IMG/VR virus record: IMGVR_UViG_3300020197_000033
Coordinates: 1-52,304 of that record
DNA length: 52,304 bases
Direction: 5' to 3' (one strand)
DNA from: a virus
Shown here: piece after piece, positions 1-6,471 of the stretch
How positions within the stretch are numbered: the first letter of the stretch is position 1
How the letters are laid out: each line of letters begins with the position of its first letter
Made by a program: the position numbers and the translations under genes
Notes under the pieces: generated by a model
Databases searched by the model: none
Told to the model about the DNA's origin: nothing
Seen by the model: only the letters and a program-made list of their open reading frames with translations

Positions 1-2
1 CG

Positions 3-194
3 GAAGTAAGCCGACTCGGAACGGATCGTTCATCTATGGAAATCATTCTCTGGACTTGCGTTGAAGCTCAAAAGCTTATTAACAATGTTCGCACCTCAAA
101 AGTGCCTGATGAAGTAAAAGCAGAGCTTATTCAAATTTATAAAGAACACGCACCAAAGACCTGTAAGTTTACCATAGACGCAAAAGCCGACTGA
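3..194 (+). CDS. 3' end of an unrecognised phage protein (partial)
   Basis: An open frame runs in from the left edge and stops at TGA 192-194, leaving 63 residues of a C-terminus. The visible part begins EVSRLGTDRSSMEIILW and ends TIDAKAD. It is mixed charged and hydrophobic with no motif I recognise. A well-placed ribosome binding site for the next gene follows 26 bases later, so this looks like the last part of a preceding gene in the same transcript. The start lies outside the window. Confidence 0.6.
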   Translation, partial: EVSRLGTDRSSMEIILWTCVEAQKLINNVRTSKVPDEVKAELIQIYKEHAPKTCKFTIDAKAD

Positions 195-234
195 AGGAAC
201 GCTCTTTAACCTGAACAACTAAGGAGAAAACCTA

Positions 235-375
235 ATGTCAAAAGTCGTATACCGTGGCGTTGAATACGATACCGAAAAGCGTATCGCCTACCAACAGCAA
301 ATGCAACAACAACCTCAACAATACAATGAGACCTATCGTGGGGTCAAATTTGTAAAAGAGGGGACCAAGGGATGA
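235..375 (+). CDS. Small YRG-motif protein (DUF4278-like)
   Basis: A 46-residue protein preceded by a strong AAGGAGA site. It has two YRGV motifs (near residues 6 and 34) separated by a Gln-rich segment. Cyanobacterial DUF4278 proteins are short and carry similar YRG repeats, so I place it near that family. Function is unknown. The stop overlaps the start of the next gene, which carries the same motif, so the two are probably tandem relatives. Confidence 0.6.
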   Translation: MSKVVYRGVEYDTEKRIAYQQQMQQQPQQYNETYRGVKFVKEGTKG

Positions 376-533
376 CAGCAACCTATCGTGGTGTGAAGTA
401 TAATACTCACACTCCGAAACTAGAATATCGTAAGTGGTATTCACAAACACATGCTCCATCGCATCCATCAAACACATATCGTGGTGTTGCTTATCGTCCT
501 TGTAACAACTGGAACTGGGAGGAGAAGAAATGA
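372..533 (+). CDS. Small YRG-motif protein (DUF4278-like), second copy
   Basis: A 53-residue protein whose ATG overlaps the stop of the previous gene (ATGA). YRGVKY sits near residue 5 and YRGVAY near residue 37, with an aromatic C-terminus (NNWNWEEKK). The shared motif suggests it arose by duplication of its neighbour. Its role is unknown. It lies in a run of four coupled tiny genes that ends at a terminator. Confidence 0.6.
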   Translation: MTATYRGVKYNTHTPKLEYRKWYSQTHAPSHPSNTYRGVAYRPCNNWNWEEKK

Positions 534-631
534 AAAAACTTAACTTCCTACAATTGATTAAGGAACAAAAGCAAAAAGAGGAGCGTCGTCATCAAGCACA
601 ACTAGCACAACTAGTAGGAGCAAAGCAATGA
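530..631 (+). CDS. Tiny basic/Gln-rich peptide
   Basis: A 33-residue ORF translationally coupled through ATGA to the genes on both sides, with GGAGGAG just upstream of its ATG. It is rich in Lys, Gln and Arg and probably forms one amphipathic helix. No family is recognised. Coupling and spacing are the main reasons to call it real. Confidence 0.5.
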   Translation: MKKLNFLQLIKEQKQKEERRHQAQLAQLVGAKQ

Positions 632-717
632 TGCAAACTGTCGTATCTTTAACTGCTACTATAGCTCTAGGGACAATCTTACTTTCAACCTACATTCAGT
701 GGTTGTACAAGTATTAA
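628..717 (+). CDS. Tiny single-span membrane peptide
   Basis: A 29-residue ORF starting MMQTVVSL, with one hydrophobic segment covering about residues 4-22 and a short polar end (QWLYKY). Its ATG overlaps the stop of the preceding gene. It ends just before a strong intrinsic terminator, making it the last gene of this small operon. Function is unknown. Confidence 0.5.
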   Translation: MMQTVVSLTATIALGTILLSTYIQWLYKY

Positions 718-722
718 TCAAC

Positions 723-743
723 GGGGGGCAACCCCCTTTTTTT
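723..743 (+). terminator. Intrinsic terminator
   Basis: A run of G pairs with a run of C across a GCAA tetraloop and is followed by seven T. It closes the operon of small genes that began before the left edge. Confidence 0.85.
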
Positions 744-838
744 ATGAGTATATATTCATAGGTATAAATTTTTGTTGTGTAAAGTCATGAAATCCACATA
801 ATTTTACTACATAGTAATAGAATTAAGAGGTGATTTAG

Positions 839-937
839 ATGAACGAAAACTTCTTTATCATGTTGTTCTTTGTGCATGGAGGTTATTATGCACAATCTAA
901 TCTCTTACAATCAACTAGCTGGATGGAAACACTTTGA
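839..937 (+). CDS. Possible small hydrophobic leader peptide
   Basis: A 32-residue ORF (starts MNENFFIMLFFVHGG) with AGGTGA upstream. It overlaps the next, better supported gene by 50 bases in another frame. The N-terminal half is hydrophobic. It may be a real small membrane peptide or chance. The overlap is unusual for this genome, where overlaps are normally 1-20 bases. Confidence 0.3.
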   Translation: MNENFFIMLFFVHGGYYAQSNLLQSTSWMETL

Positions 938-1064
938 GGAAACCGTTGACCGATGCAATGATCAAAATGAATTGATCAATGACTATTTTAACTGTCTGAT
1001 CGAATGCGATGAGGAGAAACAAGTATGTAAGAAAATTTGTAGAGAATTATTGAGTCGTTCTTAA
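888..1064 (+). CDS. Small acidic, Cys-containing protein of unknown function
   Basis: A 58-residue protein. I chose the ATG at 888 because GGAGG lies directly upstream; the longer frame needs a TTG start. It is mostly helical in character, with four Cys clustered in the second half (CLIEC...VCKKIC), which might bind a metal. No family is recognised. A terminator follows at once, so it is the last gene of its transcript. Confidence 0.6.
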   Translation: MHNLISYNQLAGWKHFEETVDRCNDQNELINDYFNCLIECDEEKQVCKKICRELLSRS

Positions 1065-1086
1065 TTTTTAATTAGAGAATAAAACG

Positions 1087-1115
1087 GAGGAGACACATGT
1101 CTCCTCTTTTTTTTT
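1087..1115 (+). terminator. Intrinsic terminator
   Basis: A perfect 9-bp stem (GAGGAGACA with TGTCTCCTC) and a 2-base loop, followed by nine T. Confidence 0.9.
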
Positions 1116-1180
1116 GTTTCCCTAACAATTTTGCATTTTCAACTATTTAATATTATAATTAGATATTATAACCTTTCTTC

Positions 1181-1384
1181 ATGTCAAATAATCCAGAACG
1201 ATTGGTAACTCAAAAAGAGTGCCAGGAGATGATTGACGCTGCCATAAGGAGGCATAATCGTAATGCGTCTATCATTAGTGCCTGTATCGGTTGGTTAGTT
1301 CTTGCTTTATTTGCCGAAGGACTTTTACGACTTATAGGAGTTATTCCCCCACTACTACCATGGCTCAACATTACCCTGAAATAA
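1181..1384 (+). CDS. Small membrane protein of unknown function
   Basis: A 67-residue protein. A charged N-terminal part (residues 1-27) is followed by a long hydrophobic stretch (about 29-61) that could form one or two membrane helices. It overlaps the start of the next membrane protein by 25 bases. It opens a run of small membrane-protein genes that leads into PTOX, and the upstream AT-rich region contains TATAATT- and TATTATAA-like elements. Confidence 0.6.
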   Translation: MSNNPERLVTQKECQEMIDAAIRRHNRNASIISACIGWLVLALFAEGLLRLIGVIPPLLPWLNITLK

Positions 1385-1551
1385 TAGGCATAGTTCTATT
1401 ACTGGTATTTGCTGGCACAATGTTCTATCAAGGTTCAATGATTATGAAAGGATTGAGAGGTTACAGACACTGTGCAAGAGATCAACACGAATCAGAAAAT
1501 ATGCGACGAAGATTGGAAGAAATGATGAGCGAAAAAATAAATGATCACTGA
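1360..1551 (+). CDS. Small single-span membrane protein
   Basis: A 63-residue protein starting MAQHYPEIIG. The ATG at 1360 is the first one in frame; the longer frame needs a non-ATG start. One membrane helix spans about residues 7-24, followed by a charged helical tail. It is coupled by overlaps to both neighbours. No family is recognised. Confidence 0.6.
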   Translation: MAQHYPEIIGIVLLLVFAGTMFYQGSMIMKGLRGYRHCARDQHESENMRRRLEEMMSEKINDH

Positions 1552-1663
1552 GGAAGATTTAAAAGAATTGCAAGAAAGAGTTTTAGATTTAAAAATGATA
1601 GAGCTCTTTGAAGAACCATCTACCTACGAAGACGAAGATTATGGAAATGACAGAATTTATTGA
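1541..1663 (+). CDS. Small acidic peptide
   Basis: A 40-residue, strongly acidic and helical ORF starting MITEEDLKEL. It overlaps the previous gene by 11 bases and the next by 23. No family is recognised. It is supported by continuity of the operon. Confidence 0.45.
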   Translation: MITEEDLKELQERVLDLKMIELFEEPSTYEDEDYGNDRIY

Positions 1664-1757
1664 TTTTATTTCAAAAGAACTTATGATTTCTGTGGTGTTT
1701 ATTGGCGGGGTTGTGATAGGTTATGTAAATGGTATAAAAGATTCTGGAGGTTTATGA
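1641..1757 (+). CDS. Small single-span membrane peptide upstream of PTOX
   Basis: A 38-residue ORF with one hydrophobic helix (about residues 14-29), ending at TGA 1755-1757, which overlaps the PTOX start (ATGA). ATG 1647 is an alternative start. Close coupling suggests co-translation with PTOX, but whether the products interact cannot be seen from sequence. Confidence 0.45.
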   Translation: MEMTEFIDFISKELMISVVFIGGVVIGYVNGIKDSGGL

Positions 1758-2254
1758 GAAAACTAAATGATACACTACTCGGAATCACGGTAGCAATCAT
1801 TGACTTTATCTACCGTGGATTACCAATACAAAGATTTTGGGTGCTTGAGACGATTGCTAGAGCACCATACTTTGCCTTTCTAAGTGTGCTACATCTTAGA
1901 GAAAGTCTGGGACTTAGAACAGAAGCACACTATTTTCTAATGAAAGAACACTTCGCACAGACAATCAATGAAACCGAACACCTTATCGAAATGGAGTCGC
2001 GTGGCGGAAGCGACCGCTGGTTTGATCGCTTTTTCGCTTATCATCTGGTTCTCATCTATTATTGGATTCTGGTGGTTTATTATTCTATTGATCCCGTTTC
2101 TGCTTATCACCTGAACGCAGGCATTGAATATCATGCCACAGAGACCTACTTAAACTACCTCTGGGATCACCAGGAGGACACCAAGATTGCTGAGATCGCA
2201 ACTGATGAAATGAATCATTATATTGAGTTAAACAGAGCGATGGCAATGATATGA
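1754..2254 (+). CDS. ptoX: Plastid-type terminal oxidase (PTOX, alternative oxidase family)
   Basis: A 166-residue diiron oxidase that would pass electrons from plastoquinol to oxygen at the thylakoid membrane. All six expected ligands are visible in order: E32 in LETIARAPYF, E73 and H76 in NETEH, E125 in IEYHATETY, and E152 and H155 in TDEMNH. It is shorter than plant PTOX, mainly lacking N-terminal sequence. The start is set by ATGA coupling to the previous ORF. In cyanophages this enzyme is thought to act as an electron safety valve during infection, keeping photosystem II electron flow going while carbon fixation is suppressed. Small membrane-peptide genes flank it on both sides. Confidence 0.92.
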   Translation: MRKLNDTLLGITVAIIDFIYRGLPIQRFWVLETIARAPYFAFLSVLHLRESLGLRTEAHYFLMKEHFAQTINETEHLIEMESRGGSDRWFDRFFAYHLVLIYYWILVVYYSIDPVSAYHLNAGIEYHATETYLNYLWDHQEDTKIAEIATDEMNHYIELNRAMAMI

Positions 2255-2358
2255 CCGACCCAGTGTGGAGTGTAATTTGGTTACTTGGAATAGGATTAGT
2301 AGGTGCTGCCTACATCATTTATTACATTCTTAAACTAGCATCAGATGAGATGAAATGA
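2251..2358 (+). CDS. Small single-span membrane peptide after PTOX
   Basis: A 35-residue ORF (starts MTDPVWSVIWLLG) with one clear membrane helix over about residues 6-29. Its start overlaps the PTOX stop by 4 bases. The length and single helix resemble small photosystem or cytochrome accessory subunits, but no specific match is visible and I assign no function. Confidence 0.5.
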   Translation: MTDPVWSVIWLLGIGLVGAAYIIYYILKLASDEMK

Positions 2359-2504
2359 ATGACAAACAAAAACTTATCGCACTCATAGCACTATCAGAAC
2401 AAACATTTGAGGAGAATTACTATGCTTGGTATCGCGTTATCTTTCGTCGCAATCCCTTTCGTTTTATCAACACTCTATTTCGGAACACGAGGAGGATACT
2501 ATGA
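2355..2504 (+). CDS. Small basic protein, overlapping next gene
   Basis: A 49-residue ORF starting MNDKQKLIALIALSEQ, coupled by ATGA to the previous gene. Its second half is Arg- and Phe-rich and is read from the same DNA as the next ORF (2422-2541) in another frame. One of the two may be a chance frame; the downstream one has the better ribosome binding site. Confidence 0.4.
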   Translation: MNDKQKLIALIALSEQTFEENYYAWYRVIFRRNPFRFINTLFRNTRRIL

Positions 2505-2541
2505 CTCCAAAGATTATAAGGGGAATGGCACCGCACACTAA
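2422..2541 (+). CDS. Small membrane peptide ending in a conserved polar tail
   Basis: A 39-residue ORF with GAGGAGA upstream. A hydrophobic N-terminal half (MLGIALSFVAIPFVLS) leads into a polar tail GTRGGYYDSKDYKGNGTAH. I recall peptides of this shape in cyanophages, without a known role. It overlaps both neighbouring ORFs out of frame. Confidence 0.55.
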   Translation: MLGIALSFVAIPFVLSTLYFGTRGGYYDSKDYKGNGTAH

Positions 2542-2722
2542 GGAGAGGTATCAATTTGCTGCCTCTTCCTTTGTTAGAATGTGGGGTCACAGTTCACTAA
2601 ACGATTATAAGATTATAGATTTTTGCCTTGAGTGGGCACATCGAGAAGAAAATGCCCCGTTAGATAATTTCCTTGTAGACCAATACTTTTACTATGAATT
2701 TAAATCCTGGAGAGGCTGGTAA
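2501..2722 (+). CDS. Conserved hypothetical protein
   Basis: A 73-residue protein. I chose ATG 2501 because AGGAGG stands directly upstream; the longer frame would begin at a non-ATG codon with no site. It is rich in aromatic residues (YQFAASSFVRMWG, FYYEFKSWRGW). No domain is recognised. It ends the PTOX gene run. Confidence 0.6.
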   Translation: MTPKIIRGMAPHTKERYQFAASSFVRMWGHSSLNDYKIIDFCLEWAHREENAPLDNFLVDQYFYYEFKSWRGW

Positions 2723-2793
2723 TCAAAAATGAGCTTTAATTCCAAAAAAGCTCGGAAAAAAATTTTTGGTATTTTTCGGTCGCCAGGGTCGCT

Positions 2794-2807
2794 CTAAATA
2801 ATTTTAC
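2794..2807 (+). promoter_or_regulatory. Late-promoter-like box (CTAAATA)
   Basis: CTAAATAATTTTAC ends 8 bases before the ATG at 2815. It resembles the T4 late promoter TATAAATA and the CTAAATA form seen in cyanophages. The same 14 bases recur at 29424-29437. Confidence 0.5.
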
Positions 2808-2814
2808 ATGATTG

Positions 2815-3057
2815 ATGCATATGAAGAAAAAAACCATTAGTAAACTTATTCAGGGCCCTTTGCGGTTTCATCATCAAGATATTCATGAAGAATTGGAAGA
2901 AATCAAAACTCTTATTACTAAAGTTTTGGTAAAGTTGGAAGCCTGTGACAAAAAACCAGTAAAACATGAGTTAAACAATACTAATTTGAAGTGGAAAAAT
3001 GAATATGGGTTTTTTCCCGCTTCACAAGTTGAAGAGTCTGTGATAGAATCTACCTAA
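2815..3057 (+). CDS. Hypothetical protein with central coiled-coil
   Basis: An 80-residue protein starting MHMKKKTISK (ATG 2821 is an alternative). A helical, heptad-like stretch spans about residues 20-45 (HEELEEIKTLITKVLVKLE), followed by a polar C-terminus. No family is recognised. A late-promoter-like box lies immediately upstream, so late expression is possible. Confidence 0.55.
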   Translation: MHMKKKTISKLIQGPLRFHHQDIHEELEEIKTLITKVLVKLEACDKKPVKHELNNTNLKWKNEYGFFPASQVEESVIEST

Positions 3058-3078
3058 TACTCTCCTTTAAATATTTAA

Positions 3079-3393
3079 ATGTCTATTTTTGGGTTAATCC
3101 TTTTTAATTTATTACTTTTTGCCCTTCTTAGACGACAAGTAAATGTAAAAGTTCGTAAAAGTTTTTCGATTTCTCTGCGTGACTTGGAGGGAAATAAACA
3201 AACCTTGGCAGATACAATTTCTTTTCTTCTAGAACAAAATAAAGTACAAGAACAAAGATTGTTTTATTTGGCCAAAGAGATGGAGGTTCAATGGTCAAAC
3301 ATTGAACTCATAAAAGAAAACCTTCAAATTTCTGATGATGACCTTGGTGACCACCCATTCACGATTCCCGAGGATACAAAAGAAGATGAATGA
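3079..3393 (+). CDS. Membrane-anchored coiled-coil protein, unknown function
   Basis: A 104-residue protein. One N-terminal membrane helix (about residues 2-18) is followed by a long helical region (about 40-85) and an acidic tail. The overall shape, a short membrane anchor plus a cytoplasmic coiled-coil, is all that can be said. It overlaps the next gene by 8 bases. Confidence 0.6.
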   Translation: MSIFGLILFNLLLFALLRRQVNVKVRKSFSISLRDLEGNKQTLADTISFLLEQNKVQEQRLFYLAKEMEVQWSNIELIKENLQISDDDLGDHPFTIPEDTKEDE

Positions 3394-3568
3394 AAAACAA
3401 CAAAAGAGAAAGGATGCCCTTGGTCTTTTTATTGAAAGCGTTCACAAACCTGATCATGAACTTAGACAATCTGCTCACGATCAAAAGTGTTATCATGAGT
3501 TATTAGAGTGGAGACAAATTATACTTGATTATCTTTATGACCGACAACAAAAAGAATTTGGATCTTGA
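3386..3568 (+). CDS. Conserved hypothetical protein
   Basis: A 60-residue charged helical protein starting MNEKQQKRKD. The ATG at 3386 overlaps the end of the upstream gene; the longer frame is a shadow of that gene. No motif is recognised. Confidence 0.55.
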   Translation: MNEKQQKRKDALGLFIESVHKPDHELRQSAHDQKCYHELLEWRQIILDYLYDRQQKEFGS

Positions 3569-3659
3569 ATTATCTTTATTGATGATTAGAGCTTTAAGAA
3601 AAAACAATCCAGACCAAATAAGAAAAGTTTTTCGACTAACTCCCATTGAGGTTGACTAA
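3537..3659 (+). CDS. Small helical peptide
   Basis: A 40-residue ORF starting MTDNKKNLDL, overlapping the previous gene by 32 bases. It contains SLLMIRALRKNNPDQIRKVF, which looks like a compact helical protein. No family is recognised. Confidence 0.45.
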   Translation: MTDNKKNLDLELSLLMIRALRKNNPDQIRKVFRLTPIEVD

Positions 3660-3709
3660 TTCCTCAGTTTCTTTTATAATTACAGTAGACTCAATATGGA
3701 CCGTATCCT

Positions 3710-3862
3710 ATGGTTAGCAAAAATAATCTAATCAAAGTAAACTTTTATTATAAGGATCATCCCCAAACAAAACTCTCTGTATTTTTGAAAGATGAACTCC
3801 AGGTAGAAGAATACAAGAAAAAACACCCTAATGTAGTTTACTTGGAGCAAGAAAATGTGTAA
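3710..3862 (+). CDS. Small hypothetical protein
   Basis: A 50-residue protein (starts MVSKNNLIKV) that looks like a small alpha/beta fold, with KVNFYYKDHPQTKLSVFL followed by an EEYKKKHPNVVYLE helix-strand end. It stands alone, with about 50 bases of AT-rich DNA upstream containing TATAAT (3676 region). Confidence 0.5.
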   Translation: MVSKNNLIKVNFYYKDHPQTKLSVFLKDELQVEEYKKKHPNVVYLEQENV

Positions 3863-3880
3863 AAAAAGGAATAAATATTT

Positions 3881-4138
3881 GTGTCATATTCAGACAAAAT
3901 AATTCACCCAGAATATCCAAAATTAAGTTGGCTAAGAATCGTTGGTAATGCTTTTTTTATTTTTGGATACGGTGTAATTTTATTCAATAACGTTCAATTT
4001 GGAATTTACTGTCGTTTTTTTGGGAATATTTTATCATATCCTTATTTTTATAAGGTAAAGATGTGGGATATGATGACAATTCGTACATTTTTTGCTGTCA
4101 TTGAAGCAGCAAAACTTATTCAAATTTTCTTTTTTTAA
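3881..4138 (+). CDS. Small membrane protein (GTG start)
   Basis: An 85-residue protein with three hydrophobic stretches (about residues 18-38, 42-54 and 68-85). Initiation is at GTG 3881; an AAGGAATAAATATT segment upstream supplies a weak ribosome binding site and a late-promoter-like box. No family is recognised. Confidence 0.5.
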   Translation: MSYSDKIIHPEYPKLSWLRIVGNAFFIFGYGVILFNNVQFGIYCRFFGNILSYPYFYKVKMWDMMTIRTFFAVIEAAKLIQIFFF

Positions 4139-4139
4139 T

Positions 4140-4343
4140 ATGGCACTGTCACAATCTGTAGAACACTCCCTGAAAGAGGCAGAAGCTGCCTTGCGTAATG
4201 CACTTGCATTTTCTGCGAGACAAGAAGAGCCTTACGTTGCTCGACGAATTTCTGAGATGATCATGGACATCGATTCACTTATCAAAACTGATCAATTTTT
4301 TGATAAAATCGAAAGTATGATGAAGGATCATGAAAAACCATGA
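4140..4343 (+). CDS. Conserved hypothetical helical protein
   Basis: A 67-residue protein starting MALSQSVEHSLKEAEAALRN. It is almost entirely helical. I chose the ATG at 4140 because upstream sequence in this frame belongs to the previous membrane protein's DNA. It overlaps the next gene by 14 bases. Role unknown. Confidence 0.6.
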   Translation: MALSQSVEHSLKEAEAALRNALAFSARQEEPYVARRISEMIMDIDSLIKTDQFFDKIESMMKDHEKP

Positions 4344-4527
4344 TTGGAGGTATAGTGATGACAGAATGAAACTTCGACAAGAAATATTTTTAATCTTAAA
4401 ATCTTACCTTACATCAGATGCCAAATTAGTATATGAGTTTTGTCACGTTTGGATTTCGCAGGGGAATATCATTACAACAGATGTCGAAAGAAGTTTCCTT
4501 GATTTCAGGAGAAACTTTTATAATTGA
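4330..4527 (+). CDS. Hypothetical protein
   Basis: A 65-residue protein (starts MKNHDWRYSD) that overlaps its neighbours by 14 and 47 bases. It is mixed helical and aromatic with no recognised motif. The long downstream overlap makes either this C-terminus or the next start a little uncertain. Confidence 0.5.
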   Translation: MKNHDWRYSDDRMKLRQEIFLILKSYLTSDAKLVYEFCHVWISQGNIITTDVERSFLDFRRNFYN

Positions 4528-4690
4528 AGCTGGACAACGTTTGAAAATTCAAACAAAAAATGATACACTGATTGAAGGAGTAGTTGTTTGTGTTTTAGAT
4601 GAATATTTTACTTTATGCTTCAATGAAGAAAATTGCACTTCAATATGTCTTTTGGATACGGAATTTATTAGTATAACCTTATTAGAATAA
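4481..4690 (+). CDS. Small beta-rich protein, unknown
   Basis: A 69-residue protein. I start it at ATG 4481 (MSKEVSLISGETF); the longer frame from 4433 would be read through the previous gene. Alternating hydrophobics (GQRLKIQTKNDTLIEGVVVCVLD) suggest a small beta-barrel such as an SH3- or Sm-like fold, but this is only a pattern impression. Confidence 0.5.
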   Translation: MSKEVSLISGETFIIEAGQRLKIQTKNDTLIEGVVVCVLDEYFTLCFNEENCTSICLLDTEFISITLLE

Positions 4691-4694
4691 TCAT

Positions 4695-4931
4695 ATGTTT
4701 ACCATTTATGGAAAAGAAGATTGTGGTTTTTGCCAAAAAATAAAATTGGTATTGGAACTTCTTGGTAAGGAATATGTGTACAAAGAAATTTATACCGATT
4801 TTACTGAAGAAGAATTTCTAGCTAAATTTAAAGGAAAAACGGCTTTTCCGCAAGTAGAATTCGATGGTAAACATATTGGTGATTGCCAACAAACCATTCA
4901 ATATCTAAAAGATCATAGAGTGCTTACTTAA
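4695..4931 (+). CDS. Glutaredoxin
   Basis: A 78-residue thioredoxin-fold disulfide reductase. The redox motif CGFC is at residues 10-13, preceded by the first strand (MFTIYGKED). A cis-Pro is in AFPQVEFDG and the glutathione-binding end is in GDCQQTIQYL. Length and order fit small glutaredoxins such as T4 NrdC, which reduce ribonucleotide reductase. No reductase gene is in this window, so the partner is inferred. Its stop overlaps the start of the next small gene. Confidence 0.92.
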   Translation: MFTIYGKEDCGFCQKIKLVLELLGKEYVYKEIYTDFTEEEFLAKFKGKTAFPQVEFDGKHIGDCQQTIQYLKDHRVLT

Positions 4932-5104
4932 TGGGACAAGATGAAGATTTTCACATAAATAGAGGTGTGGAATTAATATTAGGAGCGAACAACAAACCAG
5001 AAAAAGCAAAAACCTGGGAGGTATGCTTTGGGAAGTTGATCTCTCTTTTAGATAGAGAATATCACTTCTTTTTAAAGGTATCATTAGACGTAAAAAAGAA
5101 GTAG
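4931..5104 (+). CDS. Small hypothetical protein
   Basis: A 57-residue ORF starting MGQDEDFHINRG, coupled to the glutaredoxin gene by TAATG. It is mixed charged and hydrophobic with a basic end (VKKK). No family is recognised; position and coupling support it. Confidence 0.5.
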   Translation: MGQDEDFHINRGVELILGANNKPEKAKTWEVCFGKLISLLDREYHFFLKVSLDVKKK

Positions 5105-5121
5105 TTCTCGGAGGAACGAAG

Positions 5122-5349
5122 ATGGAAGTAGCAACAGTTGCAATTTTTGTAATGTTGGGAGTCATTTTCCTCTTAATTGGTGGTATAATTGGATGGTTGG
5201 CACAACAACATCAGTATTACAACTCTCCCCCAGCTCTTCATCCAGAGATGTTTGATTCCAACGGTAACATTATTCCAGACGAAATTTTAGCAGTGAGATT
5301 TGAAAACGATTATGACTACGACGAAGAATACGAAGACGACCAGAACTAG
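5122..5349 (+). CDS. Small single-span membrane protein with acidic tail
   Basis: A 75-residue protein with AGGAACGAAG upstream. One strong membrane helix (about residues 5-27) is followed by a polar region with SNGNIIPDEILAVRFEN and an Asp/Glu/Tyr-rich tail. It is of a type I recognise as recurrent in cyanophages but with no known role. The C-terminus overlaps the next gene by 38 bases. Confidence 0.65.
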   Translation: MEVATVAIFVMLGVIFLLIGGIIGWLAQQHQYYNSPPALHPEMFDSNGNIIPDEILAVRFENDYDYDEEYEDDQN

Positions 5350-5878
5350 AACGGCCTCGCCAAAAAGGTCTACTACATCAAAACCAAAGACAGTCCAAGT
5401 TACTAAAAAAATTGACTTGACTCACAATTCTTTGGTCAATGAAATTTTAGACTCTGTGGTTCAAGAACGCACTAGGGCGCAAAAAATTAATGTTCTGCAA
5501 ACTTATGGCGGAGACTTTTTAAAAGCTCTCTTTATTTGGAACTATGATGAAAGTGTAGTTAGTATGATTCCAGCCGGAGAAGTTCCCTATCAACCTTTGA
5601 GTGAAGAATCGGCCCCCGATCCTAAAAAAGGAATTCCTGGTAGAACCACTATTCGCAACGAATGGACCAAATTCTATCACTTTGTAAAAGGTGGAAATGA
5701 TGGTATGAATAAGATCAAGAGGGAAAGTATGTTTATCAATCTCTTAGAATCTCTTCATCCTAAAGAATCGGAAATTATTTGTCTTGTCAAGGACAAAAAT
5801 CTTCAATCAAAGTATAATGTTGCAAAAGATTTGGTTTCAGAAGCTTATCCCGATATTACCTGGGGGGGTCGCAGCTAA
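5312..5878 (+). CDS. Conserved cyanophage protein of unknown function
   Basis: A 188-residue protein from ATG 5312 (MTTTKNTKTTRTRTAS); the frame from 5300 would use TTG. The first 30 residues are low-complexity Thr/Lys/Arg and probably disordered. The rest is a compact helical domain with LVNEILDSVVQERTRAQKI and a C-terminal YPDITWGG. It resembles a widespread T4-like hypothetical of similar length, often found among replication and structural genes. I cannot name a function. Confidence 0.7.
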   Translation: MTTTKNTKTTRTRTASPKRSTTSKPKTVQVTKKIDLTHNSLVNEILDSVVQERTRAQKINVLQTYGGDFLKALFIWNYDESVVSMIPAGEVPYQPLSEESAPDPKKGIPGRTTIRNEWTKFYHFVKGGNDGMNKIKRESMFINLLESLHPKESEIICLVKDKNLQSKYNVAKDLVSEAYPDITWGGRS

Positions 5879-6132
5879 TGGTGGTCCTTCATCATAACTG
5901 TGATCCAACATTAGCAGAAGATAGAACTCTCCCTTATAACACATATATTGTGAAGTATATTGCTGATGAAGTATTCTGTTATGACATTGTGATCTCAGAT
6001 AAAAAAGTGGAAATTTTTGATTATTATTGGGATAAACATAGAGAGGGACTTATTGCCTTTAAACAAACAGAGGGCAGAGTTAATCCAAGAATATGGTCCA
6101 ATCCAAAGGAAACAAAAACTAAGAAAAAATGA
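5878..6132 (+). CDS. Conserved cyanophage hypothetical protein
   Basis: An 84-residue protein starting MVVLHHNCDPTLAEDRTLPYNTY, joined to the previous gene by a TAATG overlap. It ends in a Lys-rich tail. The aromatic pattern (FDYYWDKHREGLIAF) suggests a compact alpha/beta protein. Function unknown. Confidence 0.65.
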   Translation: MVVLHHNCDPTLAEDRTLPYNTYIVKYIADEVFCYDIVISDKKVEIFDYYWDKHREGLIAFKQTEGRVNPRIWSNPKETKTKKK

Positions 6133-6323
6133 CTGAAAATAACGCAAAAGTCAATATTAATGCTGACGAACTTCTAAAAATTACAAAAAAATATAAAAAA
6201 CTAAAAAAATATATGAAGTCTAATATATACGAACTTCATACATTGGATCAATCTGAAACTTACATTACGAATTTGTTAAAAGATTATGGAGAACAAAGTG
6301 CAAACGACCCCGAACAAAGTTAA
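6129..6323 (+). CDS. Small Lys-rich helical protein
   Basis: A 64-residue protein starting MTENNAKVNI, coupled by ATGA. The centre is a very Lys/Tyr-rich helix (KKYKKLKKYMKS), suggesting nucleic-acid or membrane contact. No family is recognised. Confidence 0.55.
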   Translation: MTENNAKVNINADELLKITKKYKKLKKYMKSNIYELHTLDQSETYITNLLKDYGEQSANDPEQS

Positions 6324-6471
6324 AGAGGCGAATGAAGCTTTGTTTAGTTCTTCAATGAATCTTCCCGCAGCTGCGGTTCACTGTGGTATGACACAAAGAG
6401 AAATGAAAATGACTTTTCGAGAATACCTCAAATATCATCCTCCAATTTATAATGAAAACTCAAGTAATTGA
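6286..6471 (+). CDS. Small helix-turn-helix-like protein
   Basis: A 61-residue ORF. The ATG is at 6286, but GTG 6298 (MQTTPNKVKEAN) has GGAG at better spacing and may be the true start. The segment NLPAAAVHCGMTQREMKMTFREYL resembles a helix-turn-helix (a helix, a short turn at CGMT, then a recognition-like helix), so DNA binding is possible. It overlaps the next gene by 20 bases. Confidence 0.6.
   Translation: MENKVQTTPNKVKEANEALFSSSMNLPAAAVHCGMTQREMKMTFREYLKYHPPIYNENSSN

Noticed and set aside
1-60. Glutamine-riboswitch-like bases (ATCGTTCATC, CGGAAGTAAG) at the left edge
   Set aside because: The conserved blocks are in the wrong order, and the region reads as an uninterrupted coding frame ending at 194.
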